Below are positions 23,980 to 33,433 of a stretch of 64,000 bases of DNA, one piece after another (position 1 is the first letter of the stretch; each line of letters opens with the position of its first letter). The stretch is from Alphaproteobacteria bacterium (lineage in GTDB: Bacteria > Pseudomonadota > Alphaproteobacteria > Micropepsales > Micropepsaceae), in NCBI GenBank assembly GCA_021325375.1, contig JAJPHG010000011.1, positions 62,001 through 126,000 on the forward strand, in the 5' to 3' direction. The notes under the pieces are model-generated. The model was given only the letters and a program-made list of their open reading frames with translations, was not told where the DNA came from and did not search any database. Position numbers and translations under genes: made by a program.

Positions 23980-24046
23980 GGGCTGTGTCCGGCACGATCA
24001 AAGGCTTATTATCCCAAACGCCACGTGGTGTCGAAGGGAGATCGTG

Positions 24047-24748
24047 ATGGGATTGGCGATCAAGACGATTTTGGTTGCTGCACTGGTGAGCCAAGCGCCG
24101 GCGCCGCCGAAGACACCCGATCAGCCGCCAAATGCCGTCGATGTCGACAAAGTCTGTGCGGAACGGGCGTGCCGAGTGGGCGGCTATGAGGCGGTGCTGG
24201 GAACCGACAAGGACCATTACACGACGATACCGGTCACCCGCTCGCCGTATCTTCCGGACGACAGCTCCGTCTTGATCTTCCCCGGCGAGACGATCGCCGT
24301 TCAGTTCGCCGTCGATGGCGACAAGCTCGGATCGCCGGTGTCCGTTAAGCGCTATGCGCCGCACTTCCCCGCGTTCATCTCGAGATCCGGAGGCGTGCCC
24401 GAAGTGAATTCCGAGGACGCGACATTTCCTCAAGTTAAAGCGGACCTCCCGACGATAGAGGTGGCCGCGCTCCCGCCGAACACGCTTCTTCTATCCTATG
24501 GGCAATTCAAACCAAAAGGAGAAACCGGAATGGTCCTGACGCTTGAACACAATCTCCCGCATACGGTGAAGCTGGATGTGATAATCGCCGAGATAACTCC
24601 CGGCGCGTATAAGCAGCATTACACATCGAGCTGTCCGATCATGCCGAAGGTATGGGGCAACGAGAACTGGCCCAACGCCCTAGGTCCTATTGTGCTCACC
24701 AAGTTCCGCTTCTTGCCGGACGGCGGCACGACGGTAAGCTGCGAGTAG
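24047..24748 (+). CDS. Hypothetical secreted protein
   Basis: 233 residues starting MGLAIKTILVAALVSQAPAP, a probable signal peptide, after ribosome binding site AAGGGAG. The mature protein is beta-rich with four Cys (VCAERACRVGG; TSSCPIMPK; TVSCE), compatible with an extracytoplasmic fold. I do not recognise the family. Codon use is less GC-rich than in adjacent genes (for example ATA and TTA-type codons in its second half), hinting at recent acquisition. It lies 8 nt before kynureninase, so the two may be co-transcribed. Confidence 0.6.
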   Translation: MGLAIKTILVAALVSQAPAPPKTPDQPPNAVDVDKVCAERACRVGGYEAVLGTDKDHYTTIPVTRSPYLPDDSSVLIFPGETIAVQFAVDGDKLGSPVSVKRYAPHFPAFISRSGGVPEVNSEDATFPQVKADLPTIEVAALPPNTLLLSYGQFKPKGETGMVLTLEHNLPHTVKLDVIIAEITPGAYKQHYTSSCPIMPKVWGNENWPNALGPIVLTKFRFLPDGGTTVSCE

Positions 24749-24756
24749 GAGTTCTG

Positions 24757-26025
24757 GTGGCCACAAGCACAATTGCCCTCTCGCTCGACCGTGCGGACCC
24801 GCTCGCTTGGCTGCGCGGCCAGTTCCATCTCGAGCCCGGCGTCGTCTATATGGACGGCAATTCGCTGGGGTTGCTGTCCAAGCCCGCCGAACGCTCGCTG
24901 CTGGAGACGCTGGAGGCGTGGAAGCGGCTCGGCATCGACGGCTGGCTGCAGGGCGCCCATCCCTGGTTCGGGTTCGCCGAAGAGCTTGGGGCGCTCGCCG
25001 CGCCCCTGATCGGCGCCAAACCGAACGAGGTTCTGATCACCGGCTCGACCAGCGTCAATCTCCACCAGATGCTGGCGAGCTTCTTCAGGCCGCAAGGCCT
25101 GCGCCGCAAGATCCTCATCGAGGAGGCTGCGTTCCCGACCGACGCGCATGCGGTCAAAAGCCATCTCAAGCTTCGCGGCCTCGATCCGGCGCGCGATATC
25201 GTCGTGGTGCCGAGCCGGGGCGGGACGGTGCTGGAGGAAGACGACATCATCGCGGCGATGAGCGGCGAGGTCGCGTTCGCGATCCTGCCTGCCGCTCTCT
25301 ATCGCACCGGCCAGCTCCTCGACGTGAAGCGCCTGACGCAAGAGGCGCATGCGCGCGGCATCGTGATCTGCTTCGACGGATGCCATTCCGTCGGCGCCGT
25401 CCCGCATGCGCTGCATGACGACGGCGTCGATTGCGCGATCTTCTGCACCTACAAATATCTGAATGGCGGTCCGGGCGCGACGGGCGGGCTGTTCGTGCAC
25501 GAGAAGCACCTGGGCGCGGCGCCGGGGCTTGCAAGCTGGTTCTCCTCGCGCAAGGACCGCCAGTTCGACATGAGCAACGATCTGGAACACGCCGACGGCG
25601 CCAGCGCCTACCACATCGGAACGCCCAACATCCTCAGCATGGCGCCGCTCCTGGGCGCGTTGGAGCTGGTGAACGGCGCGGGGATCGCCAACATCCGCGC
25701 CCGCTCGCTCGCGCTGACGCGTTTCATGATCGAATTGTTTGACGGCGAACTGGGCAGCTTGGGCTTCTCGCTCGCCACGCCGCGCGAGGAGGGGCGCCGC
25801 GGCGGTCACATCGCGCTGCGCCACCAGGAAGCGCCGCGCATCTGCAAGGCGCTGAAGCAGCACAAGGTCATCCCCGATTTCCGTCCGCCGGATATCGTGC
25901 GCCTGGCGCCTTCGCCGCTTTACACCTCTTTCGCGGAAGTGGCGCAGACGATCGCGGTCCTCAAGGACATCGCCCAAAGCAAGGCCTATCTCGAATTCCC
26001 CAATGTGCGCGAGATGGTGGCCTAG
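24757..26025 (+). CDS. kynU: Kynureninase
   Basis: 422 residues. A PLP enzyme that cleaves kynurenine to anthranilate and alanine. It carries YMDGNSLGLL, WFGFAEELG, the ICFDGCHSVGAVPHAL segment with the PLP-binding Asp and His, and the Schiff-base Lys in FCTYKYLNGGPGA; GTPNILSMAPLLGALEL follows. I choose the GTG start (VATSTIALSLDRADPL), with TAGGAG upstream; a longer in-frame ATG at 24652 overlaps the previous gene. No kynA or kynB is in view. Its TAG interlocks with the stop of the convergent amidase. Confidence 0.92.
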   Translation: MATSTIALSLDRADPLAWLRGQFHLEPGVVYMDGNSLGLLSKPAERSLLETLEAWKRLGIDGWLQGAHPWFGFAEELGALAAPLIGAKPNEVLITGSTSVNLHQMLASFFRPQGLRRKILIEEAAFPTDAHAVKSHLKLRGLDPARDIVVVPSRGGTVLEEDDIIAAMSGEVAFAILPAALYRTGQLLDVKRLTQEAHARGIVICFDGCHSVGAVPHALHDDGVDCAIFCTYKYLNGGPGATGGLFVHEKHLGAAPGLASWFSSRKDRQFDMSNDLEHADGASAYHIGTPNILSMAPLLGALELVNGAGIANIRARSLALTRFMIELFDGELGSLGFSLATPREEGRRGGHIALRHQEAPRICKALKQHKVIPDFRPPDIVRLAPSPLYTSFAEVAQTIAVLKDIAQSKAYLEFPNVREMVA

Positions 26026-27014
26026 GCGCGGAATATCTCCGTCACCGGGATCGTGCCGTTGGTGCCGATGAGGCAAAGCGTGCCGCTCTTGGGGCAGGCG
26101 GTCATCGCAAGCCGGCTGTTCACATTGGCGATGGGCGCGGTGAACCAGGAGAAATCGTCCCGCGCCTCGGCGAGCGCGAGCGCGCAGGACAGGCGCCCCG
26201 CACTGTCGATCGGGCGCGCGCGCCAGCCCTGCTCGCGGCCGACGAAATGGTTGGCGGCGCAGACGCGCCCCTCGCTCATCTCGCGCACGACGAAGGCGTC
26301 TTCGGTGCGCTCGATCACGCAGCCTTCGGCAGGCCCTGCGAGAATGAAGATCGCGGGCACGGCGAGCGGGGTTTCGCTCAACATCCGTTTGGCGCTTGCA
26401 TAGTCCGGCGCGGTCTCGAAGACGCGGCGCAGGAGATGCGCGGGCGGCAGGCCCGCATTGTCGCGCATGGCGATGCGCGCGCTCAGCCAGTCGCCGACGA
26501 AGCCCCTTCCATGCTCGCGCGACGGCGCCTGGTTGAGCGCGGCGGCGAAGCGCCCCTGCGCGGCCGCCTGGAAGATGCCGCTGACGCCCGGCCATGTCGC
26601 GTTCAGGAAATCGCCCGCGGGACCGGATTGATGCGCGACCAGGAGATACTCGCCCAGCGCCGGGAACGGCCAGTCGAGCACGCGCCGCAAGAGCGGGCCC
26701 TCATCGGTCTGCCACACCCCGCCGGTGCAGCCCCATTCGAAGCAGACATTGAGGAAGTAGACGCCGCTGCGGCCGAGCAGGCTCGCCATCGCGCGGATCT
26801 CGTCGAGATAGGGGTTCTTCGCGCGCTCCAGCCAGACCTCGGACGCGCGGTCGCCGAGCGGCAGCGCCACCAGGCTTGCGACCTGGCCCAGCGGCCCGTA
26901 GGTCGTCGAAGCGGCAGCCACCAGCGCATGCGCGCCGGAAAGATGCGCCTTGAGCAGGTCGAACGGCGTGCCCTTGCGGATGTCCACATAGGGGATGGAA
27001 ATCAGCGCATCCAT
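26022..27014 (-). CDS. Ntn-hydrolase, choloylglycine/acid-ceramidase-like amidase
   Basis: 330 residues. [20 protein letters not shown] matches the N-terminal-nucleophile Cys followed by the R-x-x-DW block of linear amide C-N hydrolases (bile-salt hydrolase, NAAA, acid ceramidase). [10 protein letters not shown] and [16 protein letters not shown] supply the expected Asn and Arg positions. Here the Cys is near residue 94, so activation would need cleavage of a propeptide as in the ceramidase/NAAA branch. There is no signal peptide. It is divergent from hslV with only 44 nt between starts. N-acyl amide hydrolysis is the likely activity. Confidence 0.78.
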   Translation of the reverse strand: MDALISIPYVDIRKGTPFDLLKAHLSGAHALVAAASTTYGPLGQVASLVALPLGDRASEVWLERAKNPYLDEIRAMASLLGRSGVYFLNVCFEWGCTGGVWQTDEGPLLRRVLDWPFPALGEYLLVAHQSGPAGDFLNATWPGVSGIFQAAAQGRFAAALNQAPSREHGRGFVGDWLSARIAMRDNAGLPPAHLLRRVFETAPDYASAKRMLSETPLAVPAIFILAGPAEGCVIERTEDAFVVREMSEGRVCAANHFVGREQGWRARPIDSAGRLSCALALAEARDDFSWFTAPIANVNSRLAMTACPKSGTLCLIGTNGTIPVTEIFRA

Positions 27015-27058
27015 GGGGCCCTGGCGAAACGGTTCCTGCTGCTTATATTGGGCGTGAC

Positions 27059-27604
27059 ATGACAAACGAAAAGTGGCGTTCCACCACAATCCTTTCGGTG
27101 CGCAAGGGCGGCCGGGTCGTCGTCGCGGGCGACGGGCAGGTCACGGCCGGCAATACCGTGATGAAGGCCAATGCCAGGAAGGTCCGCCGTCTCGCCAAGG
27201 GCGACGTGATCGTGGGCTTCGCGGGGGCGACCGCCGACGCGTTCGCGCTCTCCGAGCGGCTCGAGGCCAAGATCGAGCAGCATCCCGGCAACCTCACCCG
27301 CGCCTGCGTCGAGCTCGCCAAGGACTGGCGCATGGACAAGTACCTGCGCCAGCTCCAGGCGATGATGGCGGTGGTCGACGCCAGGACCTCGCTCATCCTC
27401 ACCGGCAACGGCGACGTGGTCGAGCCCGAATTGGGTCTCATCGGCGTCGGCTCGGGCGGGCCTTACGCGCTCGCCGCCGCGCGCGCGCTGCTCGATACCG
27501 ACCTCTCCGCCGAGGAGATCGCACGCCGCGCGATGAAGATCGCCGCGGAATTGTGCATCTACACCAACGACAGCGTGACGCTGGAGAGCCTCGCCGCGGA
27601 TTGA
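27059..27604 (+). CDS. hslV: ATP-dependent protease subunit HslV
   Basis: 181 residues. Proteasome-like threonine peptidase of the HslUV complex. The short pre-sequence MTNEKWRS is followed by [20 protein letters not shown], whose first Thr becomes the nucleophile; [15 protein letters not shown] is near the C terminus. The pre-sequence is longer than in proteins that start MTT. Its partner hslU lies 0.7 kb downstream, separated by a VapBC-type module. Confidence 0.96.
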   Translation: MTNEKWRSTTILSVRKGGRVVVAGDGQVTAGNTVMKANARKVRRLAKGDVIVGFAGATADAFALSERLEAKIEQHPGNLTRACVELAKDWRMDKYLRQLQAMMAVVDARTSLILTGNGDVVEPELGLIGVGSGGPYALAAARALLDTDLSAEEIARRAMKIAAELCIYTNDSVTLESLAAD

Positions 27605-27636
27605 CTTCGCGGAACAGATGTAGTACATAACCAGCC

Positions 27637-27915
27637 ATGGCCGAAGCGCTTCACATCGACGACCCCAAAGCCGCGGCCCTCGCGCGCGAGCTCGCCGAGC
27701 GCACGGGCGAGAGCGTGAACGATGCGGTCGTGCATGCGCTGGAGCGCGCGATCGATCGCAATCCGCCACCGCGACGCGAGGAGACCGAAGCGGAGCGGGA
27801 AGAGCGGTTCGCTCGGATCATGAAACTCGTCGAGGAAATGCACAAGCTGCCGATCATCGATCTGCGCAGCCCCGACGAGCTCGTCGGATATGATGAAGAC
27901 GGGCTGCCGGGCTGA
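27637..27915 (+). CDS. VapB-type antitoxin (Rv0623/PSK-like)
   Basis: 92 residues. MAEALHIDDPKAAALARELAERTGESVNDAVVHALERAI (core ALARELAERTGESV) is the ribbon-helix-helix-like DNA-binding region of the Rv0623-type VapB family, followed by a charged linker and a C-terminal toxin-binding tail (LPIIDLRSPDELVGYDE). The stop overlaps the toxin start (TGATG). A small palindrome, TGTAGTACA (27619-27627), just upstream may be the autoregulatory operator. It sits between hslV and hslU. Confidence 0.88.
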   Translation: MAEALHIDDPKAAALARELAERTGESVNDAVVHALERAIDRNPPPRREETEAEREERFARIMKLVEEMHKLPIIDLRSPDELVGYDEDGLPG

Positions 27916-28304
27916 TGGTGGTCGACAGTTCTGCCGTGCTGGCCGTCATGCTCGATGAGCCGGATCAATCGATCTATCTGGAAACGATGAAAAGGGCCAA
28001 GGGTCTGACGATGTCGGCGCCCACGCTGTTTGAATGCCGGCTGGTCGCTTTGCGGAAATCCGGCGTGGAGCTTGAAACAAAACTGTTGTCGTTCATTAGG
28101 GATCTGAACGTCCGCATCACCGCATTTGACGAGCCGCAAGCCGCGCTCGCTGCCGATGCGTTCCGCCGTTACGGCAAGGGGCGCGACAGGGCTGCCCTCA
28201 ACTTTGGCGATTGTTTCTCTTACGCCTTGGCTAAAACCCTCGGCGAGCCTCTCCTCTACAAGGGCGGCGATTTCGCGCGGACCGATGTTGCGGCTGCGGT
28301 TTGA
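27915..28304 (+). CDS. VapC-type PIN-domain toxin
   Basis: 129 residues. PIN ribonuclease with the acidic metal site: D4 in [12 protein letters not shown] in [12 protein letters not shown] and D in [12 protein letters not shown], with a final D in [10 protein letters not shown]. VapC toxins cleave tRNA or rRNA; the target here is unknown. All catalytic acids appear intact, so the module is probably functional. Its insertion separates hslV from hslU but keeps them on the same strand. Confidence 0.9.
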   Translation: MVVDSSAVLAVMLDEPDQSIYLETMKRAKGLTMSAPTLFECRLVALRKSGVELETKLLSFIRDLNVRITAFDEPQAALAADAFRRYGKGRDRAALNFGDCFSYALAKTLGEPLLYKGGDFARTDVAAAV

Positions 28305-28335
28305 ATCGCGGGCGCCCAAGTCCCATATTCAGGCC

Positions 28336-29643
28336 ATGACCTCCGCTTTCACGCCCCGCGAAATCGTATCCGAGCTCGACCGCTTCATTGTGGGACAGGC
28401 CGACGCCAAGCGCGCCGTCGCCATCGCCCTGCGCAACCGCTGGCGCCGCCAGCAGCTCGCGCCCGACCTGCGCGAAGAGGTCCTGCCCAAGAACATCCTG
28501 ATGATCGGGCCCACCGGCGTCGGCAAGACCGAGATCTCGCGCCGCCTCGCCAAGCTTGCCCAGGCGCCGTTCCTCAAAGTGGAGGCGACCAAGTTCACCG
28601 AAGTGGGCTATGTCGGCCGCGACGTGGAGCAGATCGTGCGCGACCTCCTCGAGGTCGCCATCGCCCAGGTGCGCGAGAAGAAGCGCCGCGACGTCGAGGC
28701 GCAGGCGGAAGCCCGCGCCGAGGACCGTCTCCTCGATGCCCTCGTGGGAGCCTCCTCGGGCGCCACACGCGAGAGTTTCCGCAAATCGCTGCGCGCAGGC
28801 GAGCTCGACCAGAAGGAAGTGGAGCTCGAGATGAAGGACGCGGGCGGCGCGCCCGCCTTCGAGATCCCGGGCATGCCGAACGCGCAGATCTCGATGGTCA
28901 ATCTCGGCGACATCTTCGGCAAGGCCTTCGGCGGCCGCGCCAAGACGCGCAGGCTCGGCGTCGCCGAGGCGCGCGCGCCCCTGGTGGCGGAAGAGGCCGA
29001 CAAGCTCCTCGACAACGATCGGATCGTGCGCGACGCCATCGAGGCGGTCGAGGACAACGGAATCGTCTTCCTCGACGAGATCGACAAGATCTGCGCGCGC
29101 AGCGAGTTCCGCGGCGGCGGCGACGTCTCCCGAGAGGGCGTGCAGCGCGATCTGTTGCCGCTCATCGAAGGCACCACCGTCGCCACCAAGCACGGCCAGG
29201 TGAAGACCGATCACATCCTCTTCATCGCCTCGGGCGCGTTCCACACCGCCAAGCCTTCCGATCTCCTGCCCGAGCTGCAGGGGCGCCTGCCGATCCGCGT
29301 CGAGCTCAAAGCGCTGACGCGTGACGACATGCGGCGCATCCTGACCGAGCCGGAAGCAAGCCTCATCAAGCAATACATCGCCCTGCTCGCGACCGAGGGC
29401 GTTACCCTCGACTTCACGCAGGACGGCATCGCCGCCATCGCCGACATCGCCACCCATGTGAACGCGAGCGTCGAGAACATCGGCGCGCGCAGGCTTCAGA
29501 CCGTAATGGAGCGCGTGCTCGACGAGATCAGCTTCGCCGCGACCGAGCACGATGGGGGCACGGTCGTCATCGACGGCGCCTATGTCCGGGCCCGGGTCGA
29601 GGATCTGTCGAAGGACCAGGACCTGTCGCGGTTTATTTTGTAG
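28336..29643 (+). CDS. hslU: ATP-dependent protease ATPase subunit HslU
   Basis: 435 residues. AAA+ unfoldase of HslUV. N-terminal [17 protein letters not shown], Walker [10 protein letters not shown] near 58-66, the pore-type sequence [16 protein letters not shown], Walker [12 protein letters not shown] and the C-terminal DLSRFIL that docks into HslV are all present. The ATG at 28336 gives the family N terminus [10 protein letters not shown]; an earlier in-frame ATG falls inside vapC. It is 31 nt downstream of the toxin gene, so it may be read from both the hslV and the vapBC promoters. Confidence 0.97.
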   Translation: MTSAFTPREIVSELDRFIVGQADAKRAVAIALRNRWRRQQLAPDLREEVLPKNILMIGPTGVGKTEISRRLAKLAQAPFLKVEATKFTEVGYVGRDVEQIVRDLLEVAIAQVREKKRRDVEAQAEARAEDRLLDALVGASSGATRESFRKSLRAGELDQKEVELEMKDAGGAPAFEIPGMPNAQISMVNLGDIFGKAFGGRAKTRRLGVAEARAPLVAEEADKLLDNDRIVRDAIEAVEDNGIVFLDEIDKICARSEFRGGGDVSREGVQRDLLPLIEGTTVATKHGQVKTDHILFIASGAFHTAKPSDLLPELQGRLPIRVELKALTRDDMRRILTEPEASLIKQYIALLATEGVTLDFTQDGIAAIADIATHVNASVENIGARRLQTVMERVLDEISFAATEHDGGTVVIDGAYVRARVEDLSKDQDLSRFIL

Positions 29644-29655
29644 AAACGCCGACAG

Positions 29656-30069
29656 CTATCCCGCCCCCGGCGGCATCTTCTCGAAAGCGGGCTTCGCCGG
29701 ATCGATATGCGCCCAGGGCTGTGCGTCGCTCGTGTAGAGCGCGCCGGTCATGACGAGCTTGCCCGGATCGTCGAGGCTCGCGGCCTTCACCACCTGCATC
29801 GGACCGAGCTCGGGATCGCTGTAGACCGGCGAGCCGCATTCGGCGCAGAAATAGCGCGTCACGGTCTTTCCGGAATCGCCCTTGCTCGCATGGCCCTTGG
29901 GCGCGCCTTTCACGATCCTGATCGTGCCGCGCGGCACGACGACGACCGTCGAGAAGCCGCCGCCGGAGGCATATTGGCAGGCGCGGCAATGGCAGTTCAT
30001 GACTGCAATGGGATCAGCCGACACCTCGTAGCGCACCGCCCTGCACGCGCATCCGCCTTGAAACGCCAT
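29656..30069 (-). CDS. GFA family protein (glutathione-dependent formaldehyde-activating-like)
   Basis: 137 residues. The zinc-binding Cys pattern of the GFA fold is intact: GCACRAVRYE, NCHCRACQY and FCAECGSPVY. The family includes Gfa, which joins glutathione to formaldehyde, but most members have unknown substrates, so the name is structural. It is convergent with hslU and divergent from metK. I choose the internal ATG giving MAFQGGCACRAV because family members begin close to the first Cys. Confidence 0.85.
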   Translation of the reverse strand: MAFQGGCACRAVRYEVSADPIAVMNCHCRACQYASGGGFSTVVVVPRGTIRIVKGAPKGHASKGDSGKTVTRYFCAECGSPVYSDPELGPMQVVKAASLDDPGKLVMTGALYTSDAQPWAHIDPAKPAFEKMPPGAG

Positions 30070-30176
30070 GGGATTCTCCCACATTCCCGTTGCATCGGTG
30101 GGCAGCCTATCATTTGGGTTGACCCCAAGGCCATTCCTGTTAAGGAGTCGCGCTTTCTTGCCCGAGGGACCTTGCG

Positions 30177-31370
30177 ATGCCGCGCCAGAACTACCTCTTC
30201 ACCAGCGAAAGCGTGTCGGAAGGCCATCCCGACAAGGTCTGCGACCGCATCTCCGACGAGGTGGTCGACCTGTTCTTCCGCGAGGGACCCAAAAGCGGCC
30301 TCTCCGAATGGGACATTCGCGCCGCCTGCGAGACGCTGGCCACCACCAACCGCGTCGTGATCGCGGGCGAGACGCGCGGGCCCAAGCATATCGGCAAGGA
30401 CGATATCATCGCCGTCGCGCGCAAGGCGATCAAGGACATCGGCTACGAGCAGGACGGCTTCCACTGGCAGACCGCCGACGTCGAGGTGCTGCTGCACGCG
30501 CAGTCGCCGCACATCGCGCAAGGCGTGGATGCGAGCGGCAACAAGGACGAAGGCGCGGGCGACCAGGGCATCATGTTCGGCTATGCCTGCAACGAGACGC
30601 CCGAGCTGATGCCGGCGCCGCTCTATTACAGCCACAAGATCCTTCGCCTGATGGCCGATGCGCGCAAGTCCGGCAGGGCGCCCAAGCTCGGCCCCGACGC
30701 CAAGAGCCAGGTGACCGTGCGCTACGAGAACGGCAAGCCCGTCGAGGCGACGCAGATCGTCGTCTCCACCCAGCATCTCGACGCGGACATGACGTCCAAC
30801 GACGTCCGCGCGGTGATCGAGCCCTACGTGCACGAGGCGCTGCCCAAGGGCTGGATCAACGGCCACACGACCTGGCACGTCAATCCGACGGGCGCCTTCG
30901 TCGTCGGCGGGCCGGACGGCGATTGCGGGCTCACGGGCCGCAAGATCATCGTCGACACCTATGGCGGTGCTGCGCCGCATGGCGGCGGCGCGTTCTCGGG
31001 AAAAGACCCGACCAAGGTCGACCGCTCCGCGGCCTATGCGGCGCGCTATCTGGCGAAGAACGTGGTCGCGTCCGGCCTCGCCGATCGTTGCACGATCCAG
31101 ATCGCCTATGCGATCGGCGTTAGCGATCCGCTTTCGCTCTATGTCGACCTGCACGGCACGGGCAAGGGCGTCGACGAAGCGAAGCTCGAAGCCGTGCTGC
31201 CGCAGCTGATGAGCCTCAAGCCGCGCGGCATCCGCGAGCATTTGAAGCTCAACCGTCCGATCTACGCGCGAACCTCCGCATACGGACATTTCGGCCGCAC
31301 CCCCGACGCCGATGGCGGGTTCTCCTGGGAGAAGACCGATCTCGCAGACGGACTCAAGCGCGCCGTCTGA
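30177..31370 (+). CDS. metK: S-adenosylmethionine synthetase
   Basis: 397 residues. It makes SAM from methionine and ATP. Family blocks [52 protein letters not shown] and [10 protein letters not shown] are all present. The leader contains AAGGAG (about 34-39 nt before ATG) and a small hairpin at 30114-30128 (TTGGG/CCCAA), but I could not recognise a SAM riboswitch. trmB starts inside the last 59 nt of metK. Confidence 0.97.
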   Translation: MPRQNYLFTSESVSEGHPDKVCDRISDEVVDLFFREGPKSGLSEWDIRAACETLATTNRVVIAGETRGPKHIGKDDIIAVARKAIKDIGYEQDGFHWQTADVEVLLHAQSPHIAQGVDASGNKDEGAGDQGIMFGYACNETPELMPAPLYYSHKILRLMADARKSGRAPKLGPDAKSQVTVRYENGKPVEATQIVVSTQHLDADMTSNDVRAVIEPYVHEALPKGWINGHTTWHVNPTGAFVVGGPDGDCGLTGRKIIVDTYGGAAPHGGGAFSGKDPTKVDRSAAYAARYLAKNVVASGLADRCTIQIAYAIGVSDPLSLYVDLHGTGKGVDEAKLEAVLPQLMSLKPRGIREHLKLNRPIYARTSAYGHFGRTPDADGGFSWEKTDLADGLKRAV

Positions 31371-32178
31371 GCGCCGCCGCGGCCTCGTCTACGGACGACG
31401 CAAGGGCCCGAAGCTCTCGGCGCATCAATCGTCGCTGCGCGAGACGCTGCTGCCGAAGCTGCGGCTGGCGCTGGAGCACGGCCGCGACCCCAGAAGCTAT
31501 TTTCAACCTCCCCCTCATGGGGAGGTCGAAGCGCGAAGCGCTTCGGGTGGGGGGCCGGTGCGGGGCGATGACCCCCACCCGAAAAATGCTTCGCATTTTT
31601 CGTCGGTACGCTGTCGCTACCGACCCCCACAAGGGGGAGGTGAGTCTCTTGTCGACGACGTCTGGCTCGAGATCGGCTTCGGCGCGGGCGAGCATCTTCT
31701 CGAGCAGGCCCGGCACCATCCGCGCACCGGGCTGATCGGCGCCGAGCCTTACGAAGGCGGCGTCGCCAAGCTTCTCGCCAGGCTCACGGGCGCCGAGAAC
31801 ATCCGCATCTACGAGGGCGACGCGCGCGAGATCATCGAGGCGCTGCCGGACGCGAGCATCGGCCGGGTCTTCATCCTCTTCCCCGATCCCTGGCCCAAGA
31901 CGCGCCACCACAAGCGCCGCTTCGTGCAGACGCAGACGCTCGACGCGCTGGCGCGGGTCCTCAAGCCTGGCGCCGAATTGCGCTTCGCCTCGGACGACGC
32001 GGGTTATCTTGCCTGGACGCTGGAGCGGCTGATCGCGCATCCCGCCTTCGCCTGGACGGCCGAACGTGCATCCGACTGGACCATGCGCAGCGCCGATTGG
32101 CCGCAGACGCGCTACGAAGCCAAGGCGCTGCACGGCCCGCCGGTCTTTCTGCGCTTCGTGCGAAAGCCTATATTGTGA
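31312..32178 (+). CDS. trmB: tRNA (guanine-N7)-methyltransferase with a palindrome-encoded insertion
   Basis: 288 residues, about 45 more than expected. TrmB methylates G46 of tRNAs. The N-terminal [20 protein letters not shown] and the C-terminal [34 protein letters not shown] and [19 protein letters not shown] are canonical. Between them residues about 66-110 are encoded by an inverted repeat (31507-31642) that keeps the frame open. The insertion lies just before the SAM-binding strand, in a variable linker, so the enzyme is probably still functional. The start overlaps metK by 59 nt; I see no later ATG, GTG or TTG before the conserved region. Confidence 0.88.
   Translation: MAGSPGRRPISQTDSSAPSERRRGLVYGRRKGPKLSAHQSSLRETLLPKLRLALEHGRDPRSYFQPPPHGEVEARSASGGGPVRGDDPHPKNASHFSSVRCRYRPPQGGGESLVDDVWLEIGFGAGEHLLEQARHHPRTGLIGAEPYEGGVAKLLARLTGAENIRIYEGDAREIIEALPDASIGRVFILFPDPWPKTRHHKRRFVQTQTLDALARVLKPGAELRFASDDAGYLAWTLERLIAHPAFAWTAERASDWTMRSADWPQTRYEAKALHGPPVFLRFVRKPIL
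31507..31642. repeat. Intragenic palindromic element inside trmB
   Basis: It begins CCTCCCCCTCATGGGGAGG and ends CCCCCACAAGGGGGAGGTG. Internal hairpins are GCGCGAAGCGCTTCG and AAAAATGCTTCGCATTTTT. It has the look of a dispersed intergenic palindrome of alphaproteobacteria, but here it is translated as part of TrmB with no stop codon. No second copy is in the window. Confidence 0.85.
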
Positions 32179-32180
32179 GC

Positions 32181-32495
32181 ATGGACGAAGACGACGACAC
32201 CAAGCCGCCGCGCCACTGGGGCGATTTCGGCGCGCTGTTCCTGGCGGGCGGGTTCTCGCTGTTCGGGCTCTATCTGATCGTCGACATGATCTCGGGCGGC
32301 CATCCGCTGGGCATCCTGTTCCAGAAACCTCCGGCGCAGACCCAGCAGTCCCAGCAGGTCCAGGTTCCCAGCGAGGAAGAGCAGCGCGCGGCGCCGTTCA
32401 ATGCCGAGCCGGGCGAAGTGGTGCTCTCGACAAAGACGATGACCCCGATCAAGCGCCCGGCGCCGCCCAAGCCGAAATCCGCGCCGCATTCCTGA
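32181..32495 (+). CDS. Small single-pass membrane protein
   Basis: About 104 residues. An acidic N terminus (MDEDDDTKPPRHWGDFG) is followed by one membrane segment (ALFLAGGFSLFGLYLIVDMI) and a Pro/Gln/Lys-rich tail (PAQTQQSQQVQVPSEEEQ; KRPAPPKPKSAP). A GTG at 32175 overlaps the trmB stop (GTGA) and is an equally good start, adding Met-Ser. Co-transcribed with metK and trmB. Family unknown. Confidence 0.6.
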   Translation: MDEDDDTKPPRHWGDFGALFLAGGFSLFGLYLIVDMISGGHPLGILFQKPPAQTQQSQQVQVPSEEEQRAAPFNAEPGEVVLSTKTMTPIKRPAPPKPKSAPHS

Positions 32496-32515
32496 GCGAA
32501 GAAGTGCATAGGAGA

Positions 32516-33433
32516 CTATTGGGGCGCCGCATTCTCGTTAATACCGCGCTGCTTGTAGATCACTGCATTACCGCAAACGTTGCAGTGAGGAAATTTTTCC
32601 CCTTTGTTCAACATGATATTTCCAGCCGAAACGTGTTCGTTTGGATGCGACGCCCAATAATTTCCAGAAACGGGCACTTCCTCGCCGGGTTCAAACACCC
32701 CGGCGGGTCGGACGACTTGATCGACGCGAGTTTCCATAATCAGGAGGCGCTTTCGCTGGCGCTTCACGAAATCCTCTAGCGCCTCAAGCATTGTGTCATC
32801 GACTTCGCCACTGACGATCAGCTTTAGGTATTGGCCGGGATTGCCCTCCTCAATGAAAGCGACGCGCTCTCCGGTCATACCCCCAATACCTTGTTGCTTT
32901 GGCACAATCGGCGTCCCCAGTGATGGGCGCGACTCGTGTCTTACCTCCGGCACGTTGCCTGCAGAACTGCCATCAGGTTCCAACCCTCCAGCAAACTCCA
33001 TAGTTTCAAAGTAAGTGCGTGCTGCGATAGGCGCTGCGGCGGGCAGAAACCCGTTCTGAATAAGCCAGTAAGTCAATGATTCTACGCTTACTTTCCCAGT
33101 AAACTCCTTACGGATGTCCTGAAAAAGGGTTGGGTTGAGCGCTAATCGACGAATAGCATCACGGCGAGCGTCAGAGCCTAACGGGGCCATCAGTGCCGCG
33201 ATAGCATCCTCCGTCACGCGCAGTTCGTCACCAGTCCCCTCAATAAGACCATAGGCGCGGAGCGCCCCGATCTTCCCTAGGGCAGGCCCTGTAAGGGTCT
33301 CGTGGCCCATGTGGTTGGCCACCACCATCCGTGACACTTTATTGCGACCGTCCTTGCTGTATATCACTTGTACGAAACCTAGAGCGGCCTCCAGATTTCG
33401 ATTGGGGTAATTTGGGCTTCGAAGCTTTGCCAT
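32516..33433 (-). CDS. Unknown protein with winged-helix-like N terminus and C-terminal zinc ribbon
   Basis: 305 residues. The N-terminal part (NRNLEAALGFVQVIYSKDGR; LTGPALGKIGALRAYGLIEG) looks like a winged-helix or SMC-free DNA-binding domain. The C terminus (FEPGEEVPVSGNYW ... FPHCNVCGNAVIYK) resembles a YjzC-like CxxC zinc ribbon; only one CxxC is seen. Codon use is strikingly unlike the neighbours (many ATT, ACT, GGT, TTT and CTA codons), a sign of horizontal transfer. I choose the ATG at 33433, which has GAGG upstream; an ATG at 33526 would add 31 residues without homology-like character. Function unknown. Confidence 0.55.
   Translation of the reverse strand: MAKLRSPNYPNRNLEAALGFVQVIYSKDGRNKVSRMVVANHMGHETLTGPALGKIGALRAYGLIEGTGDELRVTEDAIAALMAPLGSDARRDAIRRLALNPTLFQDIRKEFTGKVSVESLTYWLIQNGFLPAAAPIAARTYFETMEFAGGLEPDGSSAGNVPEVRHESRPSLGTPIVPKQQGIGGMTGERVAFIEEGNPGQYLKLIVSGEVDDTMLEALEDFVKRQRKRLLIMETRVDQVVRPAGVFEPGEEVPVSGNYWASHPNEHVSAGNIMLNKGEKFPHCNVCGNAVIYKQRGINENAAPQ

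Noticed and set aside
24652..24756. N-terminal extension of kynureninase
   Set aside because: The in-frame ATG at 24652 overlaps the upstream gene and adds residues without family similarity; the GTG at 24757 has TAGGAG upstream.
27014..27059. Sigma-32 heat-shock promoter of hslV
   Set aside because: A TTATAT-like -10 exists, but no CTTG-type -35 lies at the right distance.
30070..30176. SAM riboswitch in the metK leader
   Set aside because: A short TTGGG/CCCAA hairpin and AAGGAG are present, but I could not match the conserved cores of SAM-II, SAM-V or SAM/SAH aptamers.
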